Assembly (NCBI GenBank): GCA_046260155.1
Contig: JBJYXV010000065.1
Location: 99,058 to 163,057, forward strand
DNA length: 64,000 bases
Origin: PFL25 sp046260155
GTDB taxonomy: Bacteria; Chloroflexota; Anaerolineae; Anaerolineales; UBA4823
Direction of reading: 5' to 3'
Every line of letters begins with the position of its first letter. Within the stretch, counting starts at the first letter, position 1. A program made the translations under genes and the position numbers. This document shows, piece by piece, positions 56,499-64,000 of the stretch. The notes beneath the pieces were generated by a model. The model saw nothing but the letters and a program-made list of their open reading frames with translations. It did no database searches and was not told the DNA's origin.

Positions 56499-57245
56499 TC
56501 AATTATTGGTTTTGATGGGATCTAACCTGGTGATCCTGGAGATCAGGTGCAGGACCACCTCTGCCTCAGCCCCCAGGCGATCGACCAACTGCTCAACCTC
56601 CATGCGAGTTCCTTCTGTTAGATAAGCGCTCTCCCAATCCTCTGCCAGCCAGGCATCCATGGAGGCAAGTGAATCCGCACGCATGTAATTCTCAAAGATC
56701 TGTACCTGGGTACTTAAAAAAACACCCTTTTGAACCGCCTGGTCTACCGCCTGGTCAGCCATGCGCTGGTTCTCAAACCCGGTATTGCTGAGCAGCTGAC
56801 CGGCATAGAACTCCCCCTCTGGGGCATGGACTTCAATCCGGGGCGGATCGACCAGGTCATGGATCACCAGGATGCAGCCCCCGGGTCTCAAGAAACTGCC
56901 AGATTTCTCAAGGGCATGCACCATGCCCTGGTGTTCAATTCATCAAAGCGACCAGGTGAATAATATCAGGTCGAATTTTTGTGAACCTGGAGATAGATCG
57001 AATTCTTCAATAGGCATAGCCTTGTATTCGATCGTCCTGGCCAATCTTTCTGGTGTCCGCTCCATCGCAGCCCGGATATCTTCCAGGCTGGGGTCAATCG
57101 CGGTGATATGGCTGGCGGTCTCAGCCAGGGGAATCGTCAGGCGCCCCCTCCCACAACCGATCTCGAGCAGACGTTTACCTTTGAGATCAACAAAATTCAG
57201 GATTTCACGCGCAGAGACGCCTTCTGGGTCAGCAAATATAGGCAT
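56499..57245 (-). pseudogene. SAM-dependent methyltransferase interrupted by two tandem in-frame TGA codons
   Basis: From ATG at 57245 the frame reads MPIFADPEGVSAREIL, then the SAM motif LLEIGCGRGRLTIPLA (about 26-41), and reaches FDLILFTWSL. Two consecutive TGA codons follow (about 56940-56945). The same frame then continues IEHQGMVHALEKSG and LRPGGCILVIHDLVDPPR, the normal second half of a class I methyltransferase, to 56499. No frameshift is needed. TGA is used as a normal stop by other genes here, so it is a broken gene or an assembly error rather than recoding. A start at ATG 56924 could only give the catalytically incomplete C-terminal half. Confidence 0.75.
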
Positions 57246-57318
57246 TAACCAATAACCTCTTTAGATCAATTTGGATACTTGATTATTTTAAGTTAAAACC
57301 TTGAACCCGTGGGAGATT

Positions 57319-58092
57319 TCAGGGTTTGGTGAGTGCTAATTCCATCAACAAATCCAGGCAAACCTGCTGGCTGGTTCCATCCTGGTCCATGTCTGGGTTC
57401 CAGGACGAAAGGGATACCGCCACAACCTGACCGGTACCCGCCAGGAAATGAAATACCGCTCGCAATTCTCCAGTTGATGGTCCCCCGGGAGCCAGGTAGT
57501 TCATCGCCGGGGCTTCTGCAGGATCAAGTACATCCGTATCAAAATGCACCCAGAGAGGTCCAGCTGGCAGCTCGCTATTTAATAAATCCTGGACTTTCTT
57601 CAAGTGTATGACCCTTGATTCAGCCAGAGTTTCGCCCTCTCCTGGATCAAGGTCGCGGCCATCTGTCAAAATAACTTTATCTTCAGCAAGCGGCTTCGTC
57701 CCAACGGTTTCCATGATGGTTTTCTCACCTCGACCGACCAGCATCGCCAGCGGCATACCCCCCAGGAAACCGCTCGGTGTCGTCTGCCAGGTGTTGAAAT
57801 CCCCGTGGGCGTCAAACCAGATCAGGGTTGGTTGGATACCGGCATGCTGCAATCCAGCCAGGACGCCGATGCTGGTGCAGCAATCCCCGGCTATGCTCAC
57901 CGGCAGCTCGCCGGATTTCAGGACTAAGGCTACCAGCTCTGTTAGAGGCTTGTATAAAGCGGCCATCCTTTGCTGAGTGCTCGCCTCGGGTAAAGTTGGC
58001 TTGTTGACCACCCACTCTGCGTCACGCAGGGGTTCCAGTCCGGGCAAAGGTTGGTCCAGGAAATACGGGGTCAGTATAAAGCGGGGGACCAT
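57319..58092 (-). CDS. Arginase/agmatinase-family protein with a substituted metal ligand
   Basis: 257 residues in the ureohydrolase fold. The metal motifs WFDAHGDFNT (D94, H96, D98) and VHFDTDVLDP (D185, D187) are intact. The first motif, usually GGDHS, reads AGDCCTS, so the first His ligand is Cys71. The enzyme may bind a different metal or hydrolyse another guanidino-, formimino- or amidine-type substrate. Its ATG directly follows the stop of the TPMT-like gene, so they are cotranscribed. The function beyond the fold is unknown. Confidence 0.82.
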   Translation of the reverse strand: MVPRFILTPYFLDQPLPGLEPLRDAEWVVNKPTLPEASTQQRMAALYKPLTELVALVLKSGELPVSIAGDCCTSIGVLAGLQHAGIQPTLIWFDAHGDFNTWQTTPSGFLGGMPLAMLVGRGEKTIMETVGTKPLAEDKVILTDGRDLDPGEGETLAESRVIHLKKVQDLLNSELPAGPLWVHFDTDVLDPAEAPAMNYLAPGGPSTGELRAVFHFLAGTGQVVAVSLSSWNPDMDQDGTSQQVCLDLLMELALTKP

Positions 58093-58704
58093 CTAGAAAA
58101 ATCCGGATTTCTTCTTTAGAACCAGCAGCTCTTCAATCCCCTCGCGGCCTGGTACCGAATCGGCTGGTATTTCGCGCAGGATCAATTCGAAACCACGTTC
58201 ATTTAATGGTCTCACCAGCTCATCCGGAGTGACCACAAATGGCGGTCCCCCACTTCGCTTGCCGATGGGAAAGGCTAAAGCGATATAATAGCCCCCTTTT
58301 TTCAATAAACTGCTCACACTTTCAATATAATCTGCCCGTCGCAGCGGGTCAATCGCGCAGAAACAGGTGTATTCAAGAATGTAATCAAACTCTTCTTTCA
58401 TGAAAACCGGCAGATCAAAAATATCTGCCTGGATTACTTCCATGGGCAGTCCCGGCCTAAGCCGCGACTGCATCTCTGTGACAGCCTGCTCAGCGAAATC
58501 AACTGCTGTGACTTGAAAACCCTGCCTGGCAAACAGGCGGGCATCATAACCTCGCCCGGCGCAGATCACCAGCATTTTCCCAGGAGTGAATTTCCGGCTC
58601 TTTGCCAGCCTCTGAAAAACTGGGGTCGGCATGCCCAGATCCCAGCCAGTGCGCCCGCTGCGATAATTTTCCTCCCAGAAAGAGGCAGTCCTCACACTTC
58701 GCAT
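58093..58704 (-). CDS. TPMT-like SAM-dependent methyltransferase
   Basis: 203 residues. FWEENYRSGRTGWDLGMPTP at the start and the SAM-binding segment LVICAGRGYDARLFARQGF are characteristic of the thiopurine / thiol / halide methyltransferase family. Then come AVDFAEQAV, YTCFCAID and LKKGGYYIALAFP. It would methylate a small S, Se or halide acceptor. It is followed without a gap by the arginase-family gene and is divergent from fmt. Confidence 0.85.
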   Translation of the reverse strand: MRSVRTASFWEENYRSGRTGWDLGMPTPVFQRLAKSRKFTPGKMLVICAGRGYDARLFARQGFQVTAVDFAEQAVTEMQSRLRPGLPMEVIQADIFDLPVFMKEEFDYILEYTCFCAIDPLRRADYIESVSSLLKKGGYYIALAFPIGKRSGGPPFVVTPDELVRPLNERGFELILREIPADSVPGREGIEELLVLKKKSGFF

Positions 58705-58768
58705 CGTGATTTGATTGTACCTGAATTTGGAGCAAATTATTCAAAATTAGGTCAAATTACCTAATTGT

Positions 58769-58797
58769 TTGACAATTAAATTCTCTGGGAATATTTG
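58769..58797 (+). promoter_or_regulatory. Possible fmt promoter
   Basis: A consensus -35 TTGACA (58769-58774) with a 17-base spacer to a weak -10 TATTTG (58792-58797). The transcript would start only about a dozen bases before the ATG, which fits the lack of a ribosome-binding site. Confidence 0.4.
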
Positions 58798-58815
58798 CTG
58801 TGCTAGAATCTAGCT

Positions 58816-59742
58816 ATGGCAGAAAAAGTGGTCTTCATGGGTTCGCCTGATTTTGCCATCCCTGCTTTGGAGGCCCTGGATGCGCAATATCATGTTGCAG
58901 GTGTTGTGACTCAACCGGACCGCCCGGCTGGGAGGGGGAGAAAGCTCACCTCGCCGCCGATAAAAATCCTGGCGGATCGATTAAGTATCCCCACAATCCA
59001 GCCCAGGCGGATGGCGGAAGATGAGGCAATGGCCACCTTGAAAAGTTGGCATCCGGACCTGATCGTGGTCGCCGCCTTTGGACAAATCTTGAGGACAGAA
59101 GTATTGGAGCTGCCCCGCTTTGGCTGCATTAACGTTCATGCTTCGCTGCTGCCGCGCTGGCGGGGAGCTGCGCCAATCCAGGCCGCCATCCTGAACGGTG
59201 ATCCGCAGACCGGGGTAACAATTATGAAGATGGATCAGGGAGTCGATACCGGTCCCATTCTCAGCCAGCAGGCAGTACCGGTCTCACCAGAAGAAACTGC
59301 TGGCAGTCTTGCACCCAAGTTAGCCCGGCTGGGTGCGCAGCTGCTGATTGAAACCCTGCCGCCTTATCTGGAGGGAGAATTACAGTCATCCTTGCAGCAG
59401 GGAGAAGCCACGTATGCCCCAATGCTCAAGAAGAGTGACGGTGAACTGGATTTCAACCTCGGTGCCGCTGCCCTCGAGCGTAAAATCAGGGCTTACCATC
59501 CCTGGCCAGGCACGTTCATCATTTGGAACGATCAAAGGTTAAAAATAATCTCAGCTCACACCTCCGGGGGCGGAGGAAAGGACCAGCAGGCAGGAGGAAT
59601 TCCCGGCCAGCATCTGATCTATGATGATCTTCCAGCCGTGGTAACAGGCGAAGGGATATTGATCATCGACGAGCTGCAGCCAGCAGGGAAAAAACCCATG
59701 CCAGGTTCGATATTTCTGCAGGGGGCAAGAGAATGGGTGTAA
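58816..59742 (+). CDS. fmt: Methionyl-tRNA formyltransferase
   Basis: 308 residues, the family length. It formylates the initiator Met-tRNA using 10-formyl-tetrahydrofolate. Seen are VVFMGSPDFAIP, NVHASLLPRWRGAAPI with N106 and H108, and MDQGVDTGPIL with D144, the catalytic trio, then the C-terminal OB-like tRNA-binding domain. It has no obvious ribosome-binding site and may be nearly leaderless. No def (deformylase) gene is next to it; a broken phosphatase gene follows 10 bases downstream. Confidence 0.95.
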   Translation: MAEKVVFMGSPDFAIPALEALDAQYHVAGVVTQPDRPAGRGRKLTSPPIKILADRLSIPTIQPRRMAEDEAMATLKSWHPDLIVVAAFGQILRTEVLELPRFGCINVHASLLPRWRGAAPIQAAILNGDPQTGVTIMKMDQGVDTGPILSQQAVPVSPEETAGSLAPKLARLGAQLLIETLPPYLEGELQSSLQQGEATYAPMLKKSDGELDFNLGAAALERKIRAYHPWPGTFIIWNDQRLKIISAHTSGGGGKDQQAGGIPGQHLIYDDLPAVVTGEGILIIDELQPAGKKPMPGSIFLQGAREWV

Positions 59743-59752
59743 AAATCCACCA

Positions 59753-60394
59753 ATGACCCCTTCCGGGCGGGGTTATACACACCGCATTACATTGCTCCGC
59801 CATGGAGAATCGACTGGTAATGCTCAGGGGGTCTACCAGGGTCGCGCAGTGTACGATTTGAGTGCAAAAGGCCGGGACCAGGTCCGCACGCTTGCCAGGC
59901 ACTGGCGTGAAAATGGGAGATCTTTTCACTCATCTTCTCAAGCCCACAAGCCCGGGCAAGCCAATCCGCCCAGATCCTCTCAGAAATTTTAAAGGTACCT
60001 ATCGAATTCAACGATCCGTGGCAGGAGATCGATAACGGGGTATTCGCCGGGCTTAACCTCAGTGAAGGCGACGAAAAAAACCATTACCAGGATACATGAC
60101 CCCCTTTGATCGAATCGGTGAGATGGGTGAGAACAACTGTGACACCTACCGGCGTGCAGAAAGGTTGTTCAGGACCTGATCAGCCTTCCGGGTGGAGATT
60201 ACCTCGTCGTCTCCCATGGTGGTTTTCTGAATCGTGTGCTGTATGTGGTGCTGGGGATCGTTCCCCAGGAAAATTTCAGCGGCGCACGCTTTCATTTTGA
60301 AAACACGGCTTACGCCGTGCTGCTGTATAACCCGTCACGTCATATCTGGCAGGTCGAACAATTCAATTCGGAAGAGCAACTCCAGGAAGGTTGA
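59753..60394 (+). pseudogene. Histidine phosphatase (phosphoglycerate-mutase-like) with several frameshifts
   Basis: The first frame gives ITLLRHGESTGNAQGVYQG, with the catalytic RHG, up to about 59930. The protein then continues in a second frame (ARASQSAQILSEILKVPIEF ... FAGLNLSEGD), in a third (TPFDRIGEMGENNCDTYRRA), and in a fourth segment (YLVVSHGGFLNRVL with the second catalytic His, to TGA at 60392-60394). At least three shifts are needed. It is either a decayed gene or a patch of sequencing error. Confidence 0.8.
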
Positions 60395-60408
60395 TCCTGG
60401 CCAATTTC

Positions 60409-61692
60409 CTAAGCAGCTGTGATGCGATCAATCCCGGCCCATTTTCTCAGGACTTCAGGTACCACCACAGAACCATCCGCCTGCTGGTGCTGTTCCACCA
60501 AGGCAGCGAACAACCGGCTGGTGGCCAAGCCAGAAGCATTCAAGGTGTGTACGTATTCCGTCTTCTTCCCCCGTGTCCGTTTAAAGCGTATCTTGCCCCT
60601 CCTGGATTGATAATCCCTGGCGTTTGAAATTGAGCTGACTTCCGTATAACGCTCAAGGCTGGGAATCCAAACTTCCACATCGTAGGTCTTTGCCATCGCC
60701 CCGCTGATATCCTGGGCTGCTAGCTTTGTCACCTGGTAGTGAAGTTCCAATCCCTGCACCAACCGCTCTGCCCTGGACAGCAGCTCCTCGTGCGCTTCAG
60801 TAGATTTTTCCGGGAGGGTAAATTGGAACATCTCGACCTTATTGAACTGGTGCCCCCGCAATGTACCTCGCTCCGCTGCCCGGTAGCTGCCGACCTCCTT
60901 GCGATAACAGGGCGTATATGCAAAGTACTTCTTCGGCAGCTGCTCCTCTTCCAGGATTTCATCCCTGTGCAAATTGACCAGCGCAGTCTCTGCAGTGGGC
61001 AGTAAAAATTGTTTGCTAGTGCTGGATTCCTCTCCTGTAATATGAAAAACCTCTTCCCCAAACCTGGGAAATTGACCGGCTGTATAACCACACTCGTAGA
61101 GCAAAATATGTGGCGGGAGGATAAATTCATAGCCGTCACGCAGATGAAACTCGATGAAGTAATTGATCAGCGCCCACTCGAGGATTGCACCCTGACCTGT
61201 ATAGACCCAGAAGTTCGCACCGCCCAATTTCACTCCCCGGTCGTAATCGACCAGACCCAGTCTTTCACATATTTCGACATGATCGCTTATCCCATCCTGG
61301 AAGTCTGGTTTCTCTCCCCAGGTCCGCATCACCTGGTTGTTTTCCTTGCCGCCTGCGGGCACGTCATCATCTGGAAGATTTGGGAGCTGGTCGAGAAAAT
61401 CCGCAATTAGCTTTTCGATTTCAGCCAGCTCCACATCGAGTACTTTGATCTGTGAGGCAACTGATCTCATTTCTTCAATCAGGTTGTCTGCAGGTTGGTG
61501 ATCCCGTCTTAGGATCGAAATCTCTTCCGAAACCTGATTTCGCCGTGATCGCAATCCCTCAACTTCGCTGATCTTCTGCCTTCTTTGTCGGTCAAAGTCC
61601 AGCAGTTCACTGAAATCTACATCTTCACCACGTTTCAGCAGTGCTTCACGGACCTTATCGGGCTGCTCTCGGATCAAATTTAAGTCAATCAT
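60409..61692 (-). CDS. serS: Serine--tRNA ligase
   Basis: 427 residues, the usual length. An N-terminal coiled-coil tRNA-binding arm (about 1-105) is followed by a class II catalytic core with TAETALVNLHRDEIL, CYRKEVGSYRAAERGTLRGHQFNKVEMF and the C-terminal motif 3 region LNASGLATSRLFAALVEQH. It charges tRNA-Ser. ATG at 61692 (MIDLNLIREQPDKV) has GGGAG 7 bases upstream and is the canonical SerRS start; the frame is open 13 codons further. It is divergent from the membrane sensor gene. Confidence 0.96.
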   Translation of the reverse strand: MIDLNLIREQPDKVREALLKRGEDVDFSELLDFDRQRRQKISEVEGLRSRRNQVSEEISILRRDHQPADNLIEEMRSVASQIKVLDVELAEIEKLIADFLDQLPNLPDDDVPAGGKENNQVMRTWGEKPDFQDGISDHVEICERLGLVDYDRGVKLGGANFWVYTGQGAILEWALINYFIEFHLRDGYEFILPPHILLYECGYTAGQFPRFGEEVFHITGEESSTSKQFLLPTAETALVNLHRDEILEEEQLPKKYFAYTPCYRKEVGSYRAAERGTLRGHQFNKVEMFQFTLPEKSTEAHEELLSRAERLVQGLELHYQVTKLAAQDISGAMAKTYDVEVWIPSLERYTEVSSISNARDYQSRRGKIRFKRTRGKKTEYVHTLNASGLATSRLFAALVEQHQQADGSVVVPEVLRKWAGIDRITAA

Positions 61693-61780
61693 CGGAATAC
61701 TCCCTTCCGTCTTTAATACAGGTGGAGCCATGCAAACCGTTTAAATCACTAATTGCTGACTTTATTTCCAGACAAAATTA

Positions 61781-61926
61781 TTGTACAGACAACACATTTT
61801 ATGTATAATATTAATATAACATTAATACAGGGTGATTTCGACTACTCGATTATGGTTCAAAAATTATCTTATTGTTGAACCTGCATACAACCCACACTGC
61901 TGAGGGGAAAATCGAATCCCAGCAGT
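61781..61926 (+). promoter_or_regulatory. Promoter and structured leader of the membrane sensor gene
   Basis: TTGTAC (61781-61786), a 17-base spacer and TATAAT (61804-61809) form a plausible promoter. The roughly 165-base leader folds into two hairpins: a 7-bp stem 61854-61860/61875-61881, and 61896-61926 (ACTGCT/AGCAGT plus GGG/CCC with a two-base bulge). I recognise no named RNA element. Confidence 0.45.
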
Positions 61927-61953
61927 TACACAAATTGGTGTTGAGGGAGGAAT

Positions 61954-61974
61954 ATGCACCAGTTCCTGTTCTAA
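61954..61974 (+). CDS. Six-residue leader ORF before the sensor gene
   Basis: MHQFLF then TAA, with the strongest ribosome-binding site of this region (GGGAGGA) right before its ATG. It is in frame with the sensor gene, whose ATG at 61981 lies 6 bases after this stop and has no site of its own. It may be a translational coupler, or the TAA may be a mutated codon in the original N-terminus. Confidence 0.45.
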   Translation: MHQFLF

Positions 61975-61980
61975 ATCTAC

Positions 61981-63816
61981 ATGCTGATCACTACAACGAT
62001 TCTGATTAATTTCGCGTGCTTGATGGCAGCCGTATGGCTGGGGATTTATGTCATCACCCGCAATCCCCGCAGCCTGGTATCCTGGTTAACTGGTTTGACC
62101 TTGTGGTCCATGGCAGGATTGTTCCTCAACATGCTGCTGGCTTTAAACCCACCGCCTCTGCCGCAAGAATATCCGGACTGGATGACCATCCTGCTTCCTT
62201 TCTGGACCTCAGAAATCATTCATCAAAATTCCAGCAGCTGGATGCAGGGCTGGCTGGTGGTGCCAGCGATTGTCTTCTGGCACCACGTGACGATCCTCCT
62301 GCGTCCAGGAGGTATGAATCCCTGGCGCTGGATAAGGGTCCTGTTTGGTTACTTCATCGCCATCGCGACCATCGTTCTGCTTGTATATACAAACCTGATC
62401 TACTACAAGGATGCGGGAGACCCGGTTTATATGAACACCTTTAATCCCGGACCCTTATACCCGCTTTTCATGCTGCTGTTAATCTTGTTCACCATATTCT
62501 GCCTGGTGAACCTGGTGCGTTCTGCACGAGAGGCTCCTTCCCTGATGCAGAGAAACCAGTTGAACATCCTCATCCTGGCCACCATCTTTGCAGGACTGAC
62601 CGGACCGGTTGAAGTGATTACTGAGGTATTCTCCTTTGGAGCACCACGGGTCATTTTGTCAATCCTGCTGGGTATATCGATCGTATTGATTGGGTATGGA
62701 GTCGCCCAGTACAGTGCACTCGTACAAGGCCGTACGATCAGGAGAGACTTTATTTATAACGCTATCGCCATGCTGATCATCAGTGGTTTATACATCCTGG
62801 TGACCAGAATTTCTGCCCAATTATTTGATGTTCCACCGGCTGTTTATATCTTCATCGTCATCTTAGCCATCATCACGCATTCTTTGACTGATTATGCTCG
62901 TCAGTTCCTCGATTTTGTGTTTTTTAACCGGGAAAGACGCACGATCCGCCACAATTTAACGTTATTATCTGATTCAGTGGGTGATAGAAGTATCACTGAA
63001 AGTTTGAACCAGATGTTGGCTTCGATGTGTACGTCCGTGCGGGCTACATTCGGTATGATCGTATTATTCGACCAATACCGGTTAAATTTGACATCGACCT
63101 ATAAATGGCGCGGTACCAATCTTCCCGTCTCTCGTGGTGATCTGCTGGCAGATGATGCCACCCACCTCGAACCAGGACATTTTCCCCCGCCTCTTTCTGA
63201 CGTGGTTTTATTAATCCCGCTCTATGCCGACCCCGAACAGGCTGGAGCAATCCTGTTCGGCACTCCCATTAATGGAGTCAGGTATTCAAAAGCAGATGTG
63301 GAACAGCTGCTGTATCCAAGTGACCTGGTTTTGGACGCCATCAAAGCTGCTGAACAGGAAGAAAAATACCTGCAAAATTTGCCTGAGATCACAATGGCTC
63401 AAGAAATGCTGCGCGAAGAGCAAACCCAGGAAATCACCATCAAGATAGTTGAAGATGCACTGCGCAACCTGTTTGATTATGCCCACCTGGGGGACTCTCC
63501 ACTCGCAAAATTGCATATCGTCAATCAGGATCTGCCAGCAAAAGCCACGACCCATATTGACCGGGGGAAAAATGTTTATCAGCTGATCAAATCAGCGATT
63601 GACAAGCTGCGACCTGCTGGAGAATTACCCGCAGAACCTATTCCCCGTGAATGGCATGCATACACGATACTGCATGGTGCATATATCGATGACAGGTTAA
63701 ATCGCGAAATCATGTCGCAGCTATATATCTCAGAAGGAACCTTCAACCGCACCCGCCGGTCAGCAATACGCTCGCTGCGGCGTATGCTGGAGGAAATGGA
63801 AGCGGCATCGAGCTGA
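61981..63816 (+). CDS. Membrane sensor with GAF-like domain and C-terminal helix-turn-helix-like domain
   Basis: 611 residues. About eight to nine membrane helices (about 5-315) resemble the 7TM sensor module of histidine kinases. A GAF-like region (about 345-455; SMCTSVRATFGMIVLFDQYR, VVLLIPLYADPEQAGAILFG) follows. No H-box or ATPase domain is seen. Instead the end (about 475-611) is a helical domain finishing NREIMSQLYISEGTFNRTRR and SLRRML, which looks like a DNA-binding helix-turn-helix. This suggests a one-component transcription regulator held in the membrane. Translation probably depends on the upstream six-codon ORF. Candidate targets are itself and the small ORF at the right edge. 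Confidence 0.75.
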   Translation: MLITTTILINFACLMAAVWLGIYVITRNPRSLVSWLTGLTLWSMAGLFLNMLLALNPPPLPQEYPDWMTILLPFWTSEIIHQNSSSWMQGWLVVPAIVFWHHVTILLRPGGMNPWRWIRVLFGYFIAIATIVLLVYTNLIYYKDAGDPVYMNTFNPGPLYPLFMLLLILFTIFCLVNLVRSAREAPSLMQRNQLNILILATIFAGLTGPVEVITEVFSFGAPRVILSILLGISIVLIGYGVAQYSALVQGRTIRRDFIYNAIAMLIISGLYILVTRISAQLFDVPPAVYIFIVILAIITHSLTDYARQFLDFVFFNRERRTIRHNLTLLSDSVGDRSITESLNQMLASMCTSVRATFGMIVLFDQYRLNLTSTYKWRGTNLPVSRGDLLADDATHLEPGHFPPPLSDVVLLIPLYADPEQAGAILFGTPINGVRYSKADVEQLLYPSDLVLDAIKAAEQEEKYLQNLPEITMAQEMLREEQTQEITIKIVEDALRNLFDYAHLGDSPLAKLHIVNQDLPAKATTHIDRGKNVYQLIKSAIDKLRPAGELPAEPIPREWHAYTILHGAYIDDRLNREIMSQLYISEGTFNRTRRSAIRSLRRMLEEMEAASS

Positions 63817-63914
63817 TCGAATAAGATCAGGCAACACACATCCTCGGCCCGCAAAAACCCTTACATGGGGTTTCTGTGGGTTATTTATTTATAGAAAGAA
63901 GGATATCAAAAATT

Positions 63915-64000
63915 ATGGGTGAATCCTTCTCCACACCACTCCTATCACAGGATTCAATAATTTTGGCAGCTTTTGGCAGTTCCTGCTCTGGTAATGGCGG
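63915..64000 (+). CDS. Small ORF cut by the right edge; precursor-peptide-like
   Basis: ATG at 63915 opens a frame of 28 full codons to the window end. The N-terminal half is Ser/Leu/Ile-rich (MGESFSTPLLSQDSIILAAF) and is followed by GSSCSGNGG. AAGGA lies 11 bases upstream. A leader-like start before a Gly/Ser/Cys stretch resembles ribosomally made, modified peptide precursors, but the C-terminus and the modification genes would lie outside the window. It could equally be an ordinary protein. Confidence 0.4.
   Translation, partial: MGESFSTPLLSQDSIILAAFGSSCSGNG

Noticed and set aside
61732..61860. T-box or other tRNA-sensing leader for serS
   Set aside because: The region upstream of serS is short and AT-rich, and no T-box consensus or specifier stem was seen on the minus strand.

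Overview
The window looks like a chromosomal segment of an anaerobic, saccharolytic bacterium of the Chloroflexota, most likely class Anaerolineae. This is inferred from the gene mix and style: cytoplasmic glycoside phosphorylases fed by a Dpp/Opp-type ABC importer, two tungsten-type aldehyde:ferredoxin oxidoreductases, a LysW-like carrier protein, a secreted beta-helix protein ending in FLPIVLK plus a short tail, and a membrane sensor with a C-terminal helix-turn-helix-like domain. No rRNA, tRNA, CRISPR array, integrase or transposase was seen, and no phylogenetic computation was possible.

Bases 1-17592 form a beta-glucan/beta-mannan (glucomannan-like) oligosaccharide utilisation locus. On the minus strand, in transcription order, are a LacI-type repressor, a family 5 solute-binding lipoprotein, two permeases, two ATPases, a GH2 beta-mannosidase, a GH3 beta-glucosidase, a GH94 cellobiose phosphorylase and a second, truncated GH94/GH161-like phosphorylase that runs off the left edge. 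A GH130 mannoside phosphorylase is divergent from the repressor. The shared gap holds one perfect and one imperfect LacI-type operator. None of the enzymes has a signal peptide, so the logic is import followed by intracellular hydrolysis and phosphorolysis.

Bases 17770-22093 carry a nucleoside/guanine deaminase-like enzyme and a two-gene xanthine-dehydrogenase-like molybdenum hydroxylase, consistent with purine breakdown. A DEAD-box RNA helicase follows (22475-24151), with a roughly 215-nt leader that contains an intrinsic-terminator-like hairpin. Next come a LolA-like protein and a MacB-type ABC exporter (24451-27657). Then comes a small group of unknown function (27871-30003): a short orphan protein, a D-Ala-D-Ala-ligase-like ATP-grasp enzyme and a LysW-like zinc protein with an unusual acidic tail. 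This group is my best candidate for an undescribed pathway.

Bases 30580-37151 encode transporters: an MgtA-type P-type ATPase, a YbhN/LPG-synthase-TM protein, a KimA-like potassium symporter and an EamA permease. Bases 37262-42875 hold two AOR-family enzymes, a MoaD/ThiS-like protein and an MgtC/DUF4010 membrane protein. Bases 43306-59742 are mostly single genes: pyruvate kinase, nucleases, a beta-helix protein, PspC, a glycosyltransferase, GNAT, DinB, a type-S26B signal peptidase, lipoproteins, an arginase-like protein, methyltransferases and Fmt. Two genes in the right part appear broken: a methyltransferase with two consecutive in-frame TGA codons and a histidine phosphatase with several frameshifts. 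SerRS and the membrane sensor are divergently transcribed at 60409-63816. The right edge cuts a small ORF whose visible part, rich in Gly, Ser and Cys, resembles a peptide precursor.
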